NCBI GenBank assembly: GCA_951230915.1
Contig: OX579636.1
Location: 10,369,001-10,433,000, forward strand
Length of the DNA stretch: 64,000 nt
Source: Antitrichia curtipendula
Lineage: Eukaryota; Streptophyta; Bryopsida; Hypnales; Leucodontaceae
Direction of reading: 5' to 3'
Shown here: positions 1-11,646 of the stretch, one piece after another
How the letters are laid out: each line of letters starts with the position of its first letter
Position numbering within the stretch: the first letter of the stretch is position 1
Notes under the pieces: model-generated
What the model saw: the letters and a program-made list of their open reading frames with translations, nothing else
The model's database searches: none
What the model was told of the DNA's origin: nothing
Translations under genes and position numbers: made by a program

Positions 1-1214
1 ATTGAACAGCTTCAAATGACATGGTGTTACTTTGATAATATTGTGCTTGCTACCAGATGTATTCTGACTTGGTCATAAATGGTTATTGTACTTCTAGAAA
101 TTGCCCGATAAGGGGTGTGATGTACTGAATTGTATTGTATGCTCTCTCTCTCTCTCTAAGTCAATAGAAATAAATGAAGGACAATGCTCAAATATCTATA
201 TGATCCACATATGACTGACAAATTACAATGGATGGTAGCATGATGCAATTGTCCTCATAGACAATGTATCTACGAGGCAACAATCACTTGCAAGAGTGAT
301 TCAAAAAAAAATTTAAATTTTAAATTAAATTAAATACTTTTATGCATAGCCTTTACCTCTCTACCATGACTCCACCTTATGTACCACCAGCACTAGTGGT
401 CGATACCCTGCTGCTACCGAATATTGAAGACAAAGGGTCATTGCCATGTACACATAGCTGTACAAATCAAGATCAATACATGCCAATTCCACTTGCTATA
501 ATAATGACCTAGCGCATGATTCTCTCAGCCTCAGGATTCGTGTAGTTGTTTTATAGCAGACCTCCTTCGTCAGCCTGCGCTTGTTCATGGAGCTCAATAT
601 TTTATGACAATTTTTATACAATTGTGATATGTTGCCTTTAAACATGGACGTGGACATGACAACACAAATTTTGTCCTTTCCAATGGACCATTGTGAGACG
701 AGGTTAACAAGTTGCCAAATAGTGAAGCAATCCATAGTTTTAACTTAGCATTCACTTGTTCAGTTCTGTGCTTGAGCTATGTGCAGGAATCTTTGGCTCC
801 GATAACAAGGTGTAGCCATGCTTAAGATGCCTCACATGCATCCCATAACTGACCTCATGTTTGTTGTGAGACATGGGTGCAAGTGAGGCATGACTACTTA
901 AGATTGGTGCTCATTTATTCTTCACAACGCTTAATGTTCTGTTATCTCTAAACTTGCGATACTATTGTGTTAATTGACTTAGCTGCTTGGCTTGTAGACT
1001 GAGTGGCCTTGATATTATGTGATCGCATGGTTCTGTAGCGATTCAAATAGCTAATGATCATTTTTTGGCTTTCTACTTATGGTAGCATGCATGAGAATTT
1101 TATCATTGAATTCGAGATTGGTTGCTAGTCTCCTTGTACTCTGTTAAATTCTTGACACATTATGAATCAATAGAACAATTACACAAACAATAGTGAAGTG
1201 TTCCCTCCCTCCCT
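1..1214. other. AT-rich intergenic DNA, no gene seen
   Basis: No exon-like reading frame, RNA gene or transposon end could be supported here. A short CT microsatellite lies near 139-157 and a CCCT-type microsatellite begins at about 1206, where it borders the truncated repeat that follows. Confidence 0.5.
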
Positions 1215-1499
1215 CCCTCTCAATTTCTTGAAGACCAATTTCAATTTTTTATATTTTATTTATTTTTGAAGTGATTTTTCAAAAAAAATTGAGCTGCTCG
1301 CAGACAGTTGAAAATGACATATCATCCAATAACTTTTTAATCATGTAATCAAAAGTTATGAAAAAATTTGGGCCTTAAAGCTACTCCTTGGGCACATATT
1401 GTGTGAAAAATTCAAAGAAAAAAAAGAAAAAAGCCATTTATAGTGAGCTGCCTAAAATTGCTATGTTGTCAAAAAAAAAACCGTTTGGTCCTTTAGGGA
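1215..1499 (-). mobile_element. Truncated TTAA-flanked repeat (left-end portion)
   Basis: The right edge reads TCCTTTAGGGA followed by TTAA (1500-1503). Read on the minus strand, the interior matches the left third of the copies at 52768 and 59638: the segment about not touching a poly-T, then the 'AGCTCACTAT' and 'AAGGAGTAGCTTTAA' blocks in the same order. The match stops at the CCCT microsatellite, so the rest of the element is lost. It is non-coding. Confidence 0.65.
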
Positions 1500-2336
1500 T
1501 TAAACATGCATTTTATCTAAGTTCTAAGATTATATGGTAGGCGAACTTGAGAAGAAACAGACTCTAGATTCCCACTTGCATCTACCTATTATATTGAGTG
1601 TGGAATGTCACTATCTAATGTAACAATTCACTAGTAGAAAATTGCAAAGAGAAACAAGATTTGGATGACATTTGTATTTTTTGTGACGTGAAAACGTCAA
1701 ATTCAATGCAAATTTGCAAAGTATAAATTATGTTAGCCAAATATTATTTCTATCCTTACACATTTCATCTTTACACATTTGGATGGTTCCATATTCATCT
1801 TTCTACATTATCATACACAATTCAAAATCATTCTTGAATTCAAAATCTAATTTTAGTAAGCAAAAAAACAACATTAGATATGGTGGTTAAGATTGATAAA
1901 AATTAATTTAAAAAATAAATGCCAATTTTTGGAGAGAATTTTTTTAATTAAAAAATATATATAGGGATTAAAAAATGAATCTTTTTATTTTAATATATAT
2001 GCTGAATCACACATTGCAACTTTAATAAAACATTTGGTAAGGAATGTGGAGAATGATAGTATTAAGTGAACACCTAATTTTGATCTTTTTCTAAAACTAC
2101 CCCCTATATATTCTTGCCTAAGATGTATAAGCTCTATTTATGAATGCCTAAAGTCACATTTGGATACATCTATTTCAACACTTTGAATATTCATAGTTTA
2201 TTCATACAATGTTCAAAAAATGCATTCTAAGATAATCTAAAATCTCCTTGCAACTACCTAAAAGGCCCCACAAACAAAATTCAATATAATAATGGGAACC
2301 ATGTTGAATTGCTTATTTGGACGCATTTAGAAGTTG
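1500..2336. other. AT-rich intergenic DNA, no gene seen
   Basis: Very AT-rich sequence without supported coding potential or recognisable termini. Confidence 0.4.
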
Positions 2337-2340
2337 TTAA

Positions 2341-2579
2341 CCCCTCAAGGTCTAACAGGACAAATAATGTCTTTTTCAAATTTTCAATGGCAAATTCTTG
2401 GTAGGGTGAAACAAATTTCAATATTTTGTAAAGTAGCTGGTCTTGTAGAGTAACAAGTAGTCTTTAATTTTGTATGGCTCAAATTAAAAATCTCAAATAT
2501 ATTCATATGCAAAAAAATATCAATGTGGGACGACTCATTGAAAACCTCTATTGTCAAGAAGTTGTTAGGCCTTGAGGGG
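2341..2579. mobile_element. 239-bp MITE with TTAA target duplication
   Basis: The element is bounded by TTAA at 2337-2340 and 2580-2583. Its ends are an inverted pair: CCCCTCAAGGTCTAACA on the left, and the right end reads as CCCCTCAAGGCCTAACA on the other strand, with one mismatch in 17. It has no coding capacity. The termini resemble, but are not identical to, those of the longer TTAA family in this window (CCCCTAAAG), so it is probably a separate subfamily. Confidence 0.75.
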
Positions 2580-2583
2580 TTAA

Positions 2584-3234
2584 TCCCTAAATTCCCAAGG
2601 CTTTTTTTGAGCTTCTAGAAAATTGCACTAAGTTGAACAAAAAGCCAATATTTTGATAAGTTGTAACAATTTTTTTTTTTTTGAATTGTAACCATACAAA
2701 TTCAAACTATACATGTTAGAGATCACATAAGAAAAGAAAACACAACAATATCATCAATAGATTGAAAGATTATAATGTTTGATCATGAGGGTGTTAGAAC
2801 TACCAAAGTGATTTGAAGTCTTTCAATCCTCTTTTAACATGTCAAATCTAAAAAGTTGGTCACCCAAAAAAATGAGGATAAAGGGCCTAACATGCATAAC
2901 TCCAATCAATTTATGGCTTTTCAAAATCTACTCTACAAATTTTTTAAATGAATTTCTAATGCAATTTTTTCTCCAAGATCTAGTATATTTGAGACTCATT
3001 TCCGAGAATCCTCAACACTACGGAAAGCCAGGATTGCAATGGATACCCTTGCACAAAATCTTGAATAGAAAAATCATTATCAATTATTTTCAAAATATAA
3101 TTTTTGATGCTAAAACTAAACTTCAAAAAGAATTTTTCAAAAATATAAATTACTAAAAATAGCAACTTGGTTAGATTTTACTTAACTTCAAAGTATTGGC
3201 GACTCCAAAATTTGGTGCCTTGGGCATTTAGAGG
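2584..3234. mobile_element. 651-bp TTAA-flanked element abutting the 239-bp MITE
   Basis: The left end TCCCTAAATTCCCAAGGC directly follows the TTAA at 2580-2583. The right end at 3234 reads CCTCTAAATGCCCAAGGC on the opposite strand and is followed by TTAA at 3235-3238. The two ends form an imperfect 18-bp inverted repeat. It shares one TTAA with the neighbouring MITE, so one of the two inserted at the edge of the other. No protein is supported inside. Confidence 0.6.
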
Positions 3235-3238
3235 TTAA

Positions 3239-3783
3239 GGGAACCAAACGCATTCTTGTCCCCTCCCCTATCCCAAGCCCACTTATGGACCCCGTCCCAA
3301 CATGTTCAGAATCCAACTGATAGATGCATATTCAAAGAAAATTCAGACATATAATTGAAGATAAGAAAAGAAAAAAAATTCTGAAAATTTCTCTACAAGA
3401 GTAATCGACACAGATTAAGTTATAATCAATTAGGGACAATTTCATAGTGTCATAGGGAATGGGTCTGGTTACCGTCCCTTCCGTTTCGTACAAACGAAGG
3501 GAGTGTTGTTGCCAGTTTTGTTGCAAATGTTGTACTCGTCGACACAGCTGAGTTGAAGGCTCGGACCTTTTTCAGATCCTCCAGCCCAAGGCGTGTCTAC
3601 CAAGGTCCAAGGCGTGTCGTCTTTCTCGTTTTCTTCCATCTGCTCCCTTTCGCTGATCGGTCGCCTGCCCATTTCAAGCTTCACTCAATCAATCACCAGT
3701 TCGCGTAGAACATTACATTTGCACGCACTCATCTAATCCGCATCTGCGAGTTTTTTGCATTTCATTTCTTGTAGGGGTTAGAG
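3239..3783 (+). promoter_or_regulatory. Upstream region and 5' leader of SPT4
   Basis: GC content rises from about 3470 toward the SPT4 start codon, as expected for a promoter and leader. No clear TATA box was found. The exact transcription start cannot be placed. The overlapping open frames on the minus strand (3469-3684) lack any recognisable similarity and are not called. Confidence 0.4.
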
Positions 3784-6574
3784 ATGGCGGCTCCTGCGCA
3801 GGTGCCGACCAGCTTTGGGCGCGAGCTGCGGGTGTGTTTGCGATGCTCGCTCATGAAAACCTACGATCAGGTTGGTGACTTTTCTTTCTTGGTTGCACCT
3901 GGTCCCTTGCAATTGGCGGTCGCTAGGGTTCCGTAATCGTGGTTTAGGGTTTGGTTGGGTGTCCAACTTTGGGGTCTTCAATGGGAATCGGGTTAAAAGG
4001 TTTAGATTTAGTCGCCAGGACAGAGTTGAAAATGCGAGGTGCCGGACGAGCACAAATTACACTCGATTCCTTCCAAGTGGCCATGGAGAAGACAGTTTGG
4101 GGTGTTTATTAGGGTTTTGTGATCGTGGTTTAGGGTTTGGCTGGATGTTCAAGTTTGGGGTCTTCATTGGAAATCGGTTCAAAAGATATAGATTTAATCG
4201 CCAGGACAGAGTTGAAAATGCGAGGTGCCGGACGAGCACAAATTACACTCGATCCCCTCCAAGTGGCCATGGAGAAGGCAGTTTGGGGAGTTTAGGGTTT
4301 CGTGATCGTGGTTTAGGGTTTTGGTGGATGTTCAAGTTTGGGGTGTTCATTGGGAATCGGGTGAAAAGCTGATAGATTTAGTCGCCAGAATAGAGTTGAA
4401 AATGCGAAGTGCGGGATGAGCACGAATTTACACTCGATCCCCTCCAATGAAGACAGTGTGGGTGTTCATTAGGATTTCGTGATCGTGTTTTAGGGATGTT
4501 TAAATTTGGGGTGTTCATTGGGAATCGGGTGAAAAGCTTTAGATGTAGTCGCCAGGATAGAGTTGAAAATGCGAGGTGCTGGACAAGCGCGAATTACACT
4601 TGATCCCCTCCAATTGGCCATGGAGAAGACTGTTTGGGTGTTCATTAGGGTTTCGTGATCGCGTTTTAGGCTTTGACTGGATGTTCAAAATTTGGGGTGT
4701 TCATTGGGAATACTCCGAGTCGGGTAAAAAAGTTTGGATTTAGTCGCAGGATGGTGACGAATATAATTGAAAATGCAAGGTGCCGGAAAATCATAAATTC
4801 TTTGGACCCTGCCTTGGTTGGATTGCACTCCAAGTGATCACGAGGACAGTTTGGGGCGTTGATAGGGTCTTCACCGTGTTTTAGGGTTGGTGTCTGTATG
4901 CTTCTTTTCGGACCTTGGAGTGTTCATAAGCGGTATTTTGGATTCTACTTTTGAAAGCTTTAGATCTAGTCGAAAGATGCTAGGATATGATGGAATATGC
5001 GATTTGCCGGAAGATTGTTAAATCTTTTGAACTTGAATCTGGATCGGAGTATGTACTGGGTGAGAAATGGAGTGTTTTTTCGCATGTTAGGGTTTATGAC
5101 GGTCTAGTAGTGTACATTCTAACGTTACCTCATTTCTGTTGTAAACGTCAGTTTAAGGAAAATGGATGCGAGAATTGCATGTTCTTCCACATGGATAAAG
5201 ATCACGATCGTGTCGTGGAGTGCACAACTCCCAATTTCGCAGGGTAAATTTCCTTTCTTTTTTTCTTTTTTTTTGTATCTTATGTTTTGCATGTATTTAT
5301 TGTGATGATGTGTGAGTTAATATAAAATGTGCTTCTGCAAGAGGGCTAGTTTGTACTATTGAGAATCCGGAGGAAACCTACCGTAGTTTAGGGTTTCTTA
5401 GTACAAGTTTGATGCTTTGAAGACTCTTACAGATGAAGACCCTGATCCGGGCTTCTGGGTGCTCTTCGAAACCTTCATAAATCGCAAATTGTACAGTGCT
5501 TAAAGAGTAGTGTTTGTGATCAGACTGGAATGGCTACTATGCCGTGCCGGTTGTTCGGCTCGTGGTCTAATGTTTTTTTAATAAAAAAGTTCCCCTGGGG
5601 GGTGATCTCATAGACTTTTCGTTTGTATTGTTACACCTGGGTCCTCTATACTTTGGACGGTATTTTGTTGCCTTCTATTCCCTATGGTACTCCGAGTCTG
5701 CATGGCGAGTCCATTAAAAGACTATTGTCCTTGTAAGAGAGGTAGGTTACTATCTGAATAGAGTTTCAGCTCATAAATGTTACATCCTGTGCAGGGTTAT
5801 CTCATGTATGGATCCTACAAGTAGCTGGGCAGCTCGATGGCTTCGTATAAGTACGTGACTACTGGACATTCGCTATATTGTGTCCGTGCACTAGGAGACA
5901 TCTTTTGTGCTTATGAATTCTACAGGAATGGTCAGTGTTTGCGCTGATCCACTTTCTCGATCAGTGCTTATATGAGGCCCTATTGCTTGCCTTATCATTG
6001 TAAAGACATGTGATTCTAGCTTTGATTTCGGGACGTTAGGTCCACTCTCGGACTTCGGTTAATGAATACGCTCGTGAAAGTATGCTTTTTTCGCAAGTTT
6101 GAATGGTCCTGTTTCGTTCAAGAGTGTTCCAGAAACGTGTCAGACTTGACCGAATGCTATGTAATTGGTCAGACGGAAGTAATCGTTCCTTTCTGTTTCT
6201 GAAAGCACGAAAGGAGAAATATATGCTGAGTTTTTCCGTGACATTGCACAAGACCATGCGTGGCTGAAATATCGCACTATATTTTGAATGACCTCGGGCT
6301 GGAAATATATCTAACTCGCAATGCTCTCCTCCTTTGTTCAGGTAAATTTGTCCCTGGTTGCTATGCGCTCACTGTCACTGGTGAACTGTCAGAAGAAATG
6401 CAGGTACTGCTGGTTTTATTATTTGGGTTCTTGTGCAGTTACTTGTTATATCCCTGATTGCTGACATGATAGCATTCTTTTATGTATATTGTTGAGTGCT
6501 TAGTGTTTCATTCTCGACTGCTTGTGCAGGCTATCTGTGATGATAATAACATTCGATATGTGCCACGGTCTTAA
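3784..6574 (+). CDS. SPT4: Transcription elongation factor SPT4 homolog
   Basis: This is the small zinc-finger subunit of the SPT4/SPT5 (DSIF) complex, which binds the NGN domain of SPT5 and keeps nuclear RNA polymerase II processive. Five exons join in frame: 3784-3870, 5152-5243, 5795-5850, 6342-6403 and 6530-6574, all with GT-AG borders, giving 113 residues (plant homologs are about 116). The start is the first ATG and gives the family's N-terminus (PAQVPTSFGRELRVCLRC). The zinc-binding cysteines are C18, C21, C35 and C38 (CLRC and CENC). Family blocks follow: FFHMDKDHDRVVECTTPNF, then MDPTSSWAARWLRI, KFVPGCYAL, and a C-terminus ending NIRYVPRS. Intron 1 (1281 bp) carries a tandem array. 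No exon is broken, so the gene looks functional. Identification rests on recalled family sequence, not a search. Confidence 0.96.
3920..5010 (+). repeat. About six tandem units of about 185 bp within SPT4 intron 1
   Basis: The block AGAGTTGAAAATGCGAGGTG recurs at 4022, 4208, 4392 and 4559, and more degenerately near 4763 and 4980. Spacings are 186, 184, 167, about 204 and about 217 bases. Each unit begins with a GTGATCGTGGTTTAGGG-like stretch, so the intron holds many copies of the plant telomere motif TTTAGGG (read the other way, the telo-box AAACCCTA). Units closest to exon 1 are the most alike and decay toward exon 2. Open frames through the first units translate a repeated peptide, which is a by-product of the repeat. 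Confidence 0.9.
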
Positions 6575-8299
6575 GACCTTTTTGTTATCATACACACGAG
6601 AGCTCCTGGAGAACTTCTGCGGTATAGCAAAGCAATAGTGAGTTTTTTGACAAAAGCAAACTGATACACGATGGAAGATTTTCTGGCAAAAACGTCATTG
6701 TAATGATTAGCTTCATACTGAATGTTACTGTACATTAAGATATGGTTTGGTTTTTAATTTGTGAGTCCTGCATTCAGAACAGCACTCTAATCATGGGCAT
6801 TTATCATCACTCACACCAATTTAACTGTGCTACAGTATTTGAGGGCAAGTGTCCTGACATGTCTCCTGTACTATTTTATGTGTTTCAATTTTTTCTACAA
6901 CAAATGGTTAGCCTGAGGTGTCTTCAACCAACTGTAGCATTGTTCACATGTGTTGACGTCATCTTTATCTGCATGATTTAGTTTTACTGTTTTGAACCAT
7001 TTTTGTTTATACATTGAGTATCATGTGTAGGTGACAGTATTGACTGTAGAGATATTCTTGAAGTGTGTCAAGTGAGGATGTTGACATGTGTGGACTATAG
7101 ATTGACCCATGTTATTAAAATATGGATCCGTCTGTAGTTGTCAACCAAATTGGTGATCCTGATTGAACGTGGCAAGCGTGGGGTCTCCATGGGATTGCTT
7201 TTGCATTTTTTTTAAATGGGGTTGAAATCCCTATGAGCTGAAGGGATTACTAACCATGAAAAGATTTCATGGTTAGTGTTGATGAGGTCATAGAATCTGA
7301 AGATTTTCATTGCTTTGCTCTAACAATTATTGTGGATGTGAGAACACACGTTACTATATCCATTTAGTATGTTTTCCAAAGTCTGTTGAACTTTCCTACA
7401 GTATTCTGTTCCCAGTTTGATAGGTATATGGATAGGTGAATTTCTTACTTCTTAGATTTTAGGTAGATCAGTGGTGTTCATATGATCTGCCACTACTGTA
7501 GATAATGTGTTGCGTGTTTGAATTTTTGAACCTACTAAAGTACAAATGTTTCACCCAATAATGCTGCACATGGTATTACAAAATTTGGGGGGAGGACTCT
7601 TTTGTTTTACAGAATTTGTTTACAGAATATGCTTCCCACTTGCGTGGTTACTGGCTCCTCTCCCCTTTTGAGTCTTAGCTTGATTTGGCACTTTAAAAAA
7701 TGAACAAATTTATACCCAATCAGGCCAGCCACTCCAGGACTTCCACAGTTCAGAAGTACAGAACCCAGACTCCATGCATGGAGGACCCATTTCAGGACAG
7801 GACAGGACAGGACTGCAGTTGGTATGTCATGTCAATGCAGTAACATCAAATGTGGAGCCTCTTAAGTTATGAGACTATGACCTCCAAACACTTTGCCCTT
7901 TCCTGTTCCTCCATGACGGGGAGGAGAAAGAAAGAAAGAAAAAAGAAAAAAAAAGAAAAAAAAAGAAGGTATGAACAGGAGGTTGTCTCCAACAGAGAAT
8001 CCTCCCTTCTATGCAAGCCAGAAGTTCACATGTTTGTGTTTGGCATTTTGTGTAAAAGGGGGGAAGAGGTCTTGCACAGTAGTTTGACCTCCAATGAGTG
8101 CTCTTGATTTGTGTTTTAAGCAAATGATTCGCACGGTACCCAAAAGGATGATTTCCACAAGGATCAACTTGGCGTTTCAAGGTTAAATATGTGAGTGTCG
8201 GTGTGTTTTTTATGCACAAATTTTCACTAGTTGGCTACAATCAAGTGATGTTGGTTGTTTCTAGTCAAAGAGTTTTTCATTTTTTTTTTCCAGTCAAGG
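6575..8299 (+). other. SPT4 3' flank with microsatellites
   Basis: The SPT4 3' untranslated region should begin here but I could not place its end. A GGACA microsatellite lies at about 7793-7812 and a purine tract (GAAA-rich) at about 7926-7968. No other gene is supported. Confidence 0.4.
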
Positions 8300-8339
8300 A
8301 TAGATTACTATTGTTTTTGAAGACCAATAACCAAAATTT

Positions 8340-9892
8340 ACCTAGGTATCACCAAATTTTGATGTTGATGTCGAAAAGTATCACCCAAGCATCGAGGAAA
8401 TAGCTGGCTACTTCTCCAAAATGATTATAAAAGAAAAAAAAGTCACTGATGAGTGTAAATGTTTCTATGGATCCACGTCTGATACAGTGTTGGTTAGCAA
8501 CTATTTAACGACTGTGCACAATCAGTTCTCTTTAAACTCTTGCTTGACATGTAAGTTAACTCCAACCGTACCTTTAATTCTGCAATTCTGGCTTTTCGAC
8601 CAAAGTCTCCCCCGCCCCTGCTTACAGAAGCATGAGTGCGAGTACCATGCATGTTTGGAATCATTTAATTTATAATCAGCTGCAGGAAGAAATGGGCTGA
8701 CCGACCAGCTTATGCAAATTGCGGCTCAATCTGCAGGTGTTTTAGGGGTTAAGGTCGGCGGGAACCTTTTCCATGTCGGTCTCTTTATCGGAAGTAGGTG
8801 CAGAACGCACTCACTGGTTAACTCGGGACCTGTTTTTCGCAAGGTAGTGAATTTACTTTCCAAAGTTCAGATTATCAAGGGAAGTAAAAAAAAAGACCTT
8901 CAATCAGTGTTAGAATTCTATTTTAATTCAAGCTTCATGCCCGATAAACATTATTATCTTTCAAATCAATAATACATAACATTCTTGATTAACTTTTACT
9001 ATGGTGAAAACACCTATAACATTTGTGTATTCATTCCTGACAAGTAAACTTCTACTGAAAGTGTCCCCCAAAGTGCAATTAAATCGTCCAAAAAAATTCT
9101 ATTTCTATTTCTTCAAACTCATAATTTTCAATTGCCAATGCTCTAAAAATGTTCTTTTTTTTTTTTGGAGAAAGGTGCCTCCACCTATTGGCTGAATTGC
9201 TTATTTTGATGGTTTTGGATGTTTTCACCTTATGCCTCTTTTCTCTCTCTACATTCTCGGGGACCTTCCTATATTCTTGGGGATTCTATAATTGAGGTTT
9301 CAATGACAAGGAATGACCAGAAACCAATGGCCCAAGTGCCCAAGTACAAGATTGTTGGGTGATGAGCCAGGCCAGAAGATATTTTGGAACTTTATTTTTT
9401 TACGTTCAAGAGTTTAAACGTACTGCTGTGTTGTTTCCAGTCCAAGTACCGTCACGTGATTCATCACATGTTAGATTCAAATCTTATGCTTTCGTTTTTT
9501 TCCATTTCCATTTTTTTTTTCTCTTAAAAGCACGTCGCTCTCACTCTTTTCATAAAAGAAAACACTCCAACTCTCCGAGAACTGAGGCTTTTTTCTCCTG
9601 GACGTGACATTATCATTGTATTTGTGTACTAACAAAACAGTACGTTAAATATTTTGTGTGCGTGTTGTACGGTACAATACAATACAAAGAAGGGTGGTCA
9701 CAATGGGAAAGGAAAAGAAAGGCCTGTTGTGTGCAAGTTAACGATGATCCCCTTTTTTGTTCCCAGGGTGCGATTATGACGAGGGCCTTGGATCCTTGTA
9801 ACTCACTCCACGGCTTTGAACTTGAGGCGCAGGAATTTACAGCCAATATGATATGCGACGAGGGGGGAGAGCTGCCCGCTACCAAACGCTGA
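8340..9892 (+). other. Coding-like islands, possible exons of an unrecognised gene or relic
   Basis: Three stretches look more like protein-coding DNA than their surroundings. About 8345-8410 follows a CCTAG acceptor-like site and reads DVEKYHPSIEEIAGYFSKM. 8686-8843 is framed by TGCAG and AAG|GTAGTG splice-like sites and reads RNGLTDQLMQIAAQ and then VGGNLFHVGLFIGSRCRTHS. About 9766-9892 begins after a TCCCAG site, reads ALDPCNSLHGFELEAQEF and ends in a stop. I do not recognise the protein. The first island has no convincing donor site, and no start codon can be assigned. They could be exons of one gene, unrelated relics, or chance. Confidence 0.22.
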
Positions 9893-10404
9893 TCAATTAT
9901 TTTGTCCGTGGCAAGCAGGGATGCGCTTTGTTAGAGGAGGAGGAGGAGGACGACGACGACGACTACTACTCTAGGGGTGCTTGAATGGTGCTGGTCCCAG
10001 TTGCAGCAATTATCAAAACGAGGTGACATCAGAAAAGTTTTGGATTCCCCGACAACCACCGCTGCAGGGGATTGTTTTTTAAATCAGTGGAAGACAAACT
10101 CTTCATTCAAGCGGGCCTCACAAACAAAATTATACAGTATGTTAAACCCAGTGCATTATCATGGGAGAAATCTTCGCAACAAACGGAGGAAGACTATAAT
10201 AACAAAGGGTTAGATGGCACATGGACAGCAGTACTACGGTAGCAAGTCTAGATATCTTGCATTCCATTTAAGTAGAACCAAAAAGCTTCTTATAACTTGC
10301 CCACCGGGGACTGGGTCCTCTGCATGTACTGTTTCCCTTGCAATGGGAATTGTCCATGTGTTTCAAAAAAAGAATCAGAAAAAAAAAAAAAAAAATTCTT
10401 AAAA

Positions 10405-11110
10405 CTGAACTTGCATACATTAGATCAAAAGCTCTTTTATCTTGGATTCATTAGATCAAAAGCTCTTAAGGTAGAACTACCTAATTCCGTCAATGATTCA
10501 AATCCGTGGTCTACAGCTTTGTCCCAATTTCGTCAGAAAAACATTCAAATCCGCTTCAGATTTTGACAACAATAGTTTATTAATGCTATTAAAAGATAAT
10601 GTGTCAATTAATGATTGGTGGATCTTCAAGTGCTATTAGATACATTGGAAAGCGGTATTGAGCTATAAGAGGACGTTTATGAATCCAGTCTAGTAGTGGT
10701 TGTGCAATTTCACTTCAGAAATTCACAAAAATTACAATTTTTGTCAAAAAATTATAATTCCACTTGGGTTTGACTCCTGAAACAAAAGCACACCTCTGAA
10801 AAATATGTGTCTTTCCTAGAGTTGGCCCCAATATAGTTAGATTGCAAATCAGGGTGGTAATGGGTAGTTCTACCTTATATCTTGGATTCATTAGATCAAA
10901 AGCTCTTCTATGTTGTGTACATTAGATTAAAAGCTCTCATATCTTGCATTCATTAGATCAAAAGCTCTTATATCTTGCATGCATTTCATAAAAGCTCTTA
11001 TATTTTGCATTCATTAGATCAAAAAGTTCTTATAACTTAACTTGGATTCAATAGATCAAAAGCTTTTATAACTTGCATACATTAGATTAAAAGCTCTTAT
11101 ATCTTATCAG
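10405..11110 (+). repeat. Minisatellite of about 34-bp units, interrupted by a MITE
   Basis: The unit is close to CATTAGATCAAAAGCTCTTA followed by TATCTTG. Two units lie at about 10405-10468 and about seven at 10876-11110. They are separated by a 407-bp MITE inserted exactly between the CTCTTA and TATCTTGG halves of one unit. A weaker unit-like stretch is visible near 10250-10300. Confidence 0.85.
10469..10875. mobile_element. 407-bp MITE with TA target duplication inside a minisatellite
   Basis: The ends form a 13-bp perfect inverted repeat: AGGTAGAACTACC on the left, GGTAGTTCTACCT on the right. TA flanks it at 10467-10468 and 10876-10877. Because the host is a tandem array, the empty site can be read from neighbouring units (CTCTTATATCTTGG), and removing the insert with one TA restores it. 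No coding capacity. TA duplication fits a Tc1/mariner-related, Stowaway-like MITE; a 3-bp TTA reading cannot be fully excluded. Its right half resembles 59205-59341. Confidence 0.8.
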
Positions 11111-11233
11111 CATTTAACTTAGTAGTAGATGGAATGTTTCACCTTAAATTACATGAATGAGTTCATTGTGGACACAGGTTCCGGCAAGTCCATTGCAAGC
11201 GAAATTCTTCTTGGGTGTACATTTCAGGGTGTA

Positions 11234-11644
11234 AGGTAGTGTGCTCTAAAAGCGCCCATCTTCTTCAAACCGCCCCTATTTTTAGGTGGAGAATGGAGAT
11301 GGGGTGATCCTTAAATGGATTAGTTTAACAATTGAATGTATGAAGGAAAAATTGTTTTTCTATTGCAAGAGCCAATCATTGTCTTTGATTTCCGCACATC
11401 TCTTTACAAGTTGCAAATGGACAGATTTTGGAAGACCTATGGTCACAAATAGGTGCTTATGTCCTGAATCTTTGAAAATTCATAAGTAATTCAAAAATAC
11501 TTGAAAAAATACAAAACCACTTGCGTTAGGTTCCACATCTGTTTTTCTTTCTCTGAAAAATGATCTAAAAAATATTTTCGTCCATGAAAGCCTGTGAAAA
11601 AGGCGGACCAGCCCTTAAATGGTCGCTTTAAGAGCATACTACCT
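11234..11644. mobile_element. 411-bp MITE with 25-bp inverted ends and TA duplication
   Basis: Left end AGGTAGTGTGCTCTAAAAGC; the right end read on the other strand is AGGTAGTATGCTCTTAAAGC. TA dinucleotides flank at 11232-11233 and 11645-11646. The first bases match the 10469 MITE (AGGTAG), so both belong to one broader family. A third relative lies at 59344-59629. The apparent TGSGKS P-loop peptide just upstream (about 11176) is not part of any supported protein. Confidence 0.78.
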
Positions 11645-11646
11645 TA

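Noticed and set aside
3872..4372. A 166-codon open frame on the + strand beginning just after SPT4 exon 1
   Set aside because: It lies inside intron 1 and translates the tandem repeat: the peptide repeats itself about every 62 residues. The splice sites and SPT4 exon sequence leave no doubt that this is intronic.
11166..11225. Peptide with a P-loop-like TGSGKS motif
   Set aside because: Only a few codons are open, no Walker B or flanking domain is present, and it sits at the edge of a MITE. Most likely chance.
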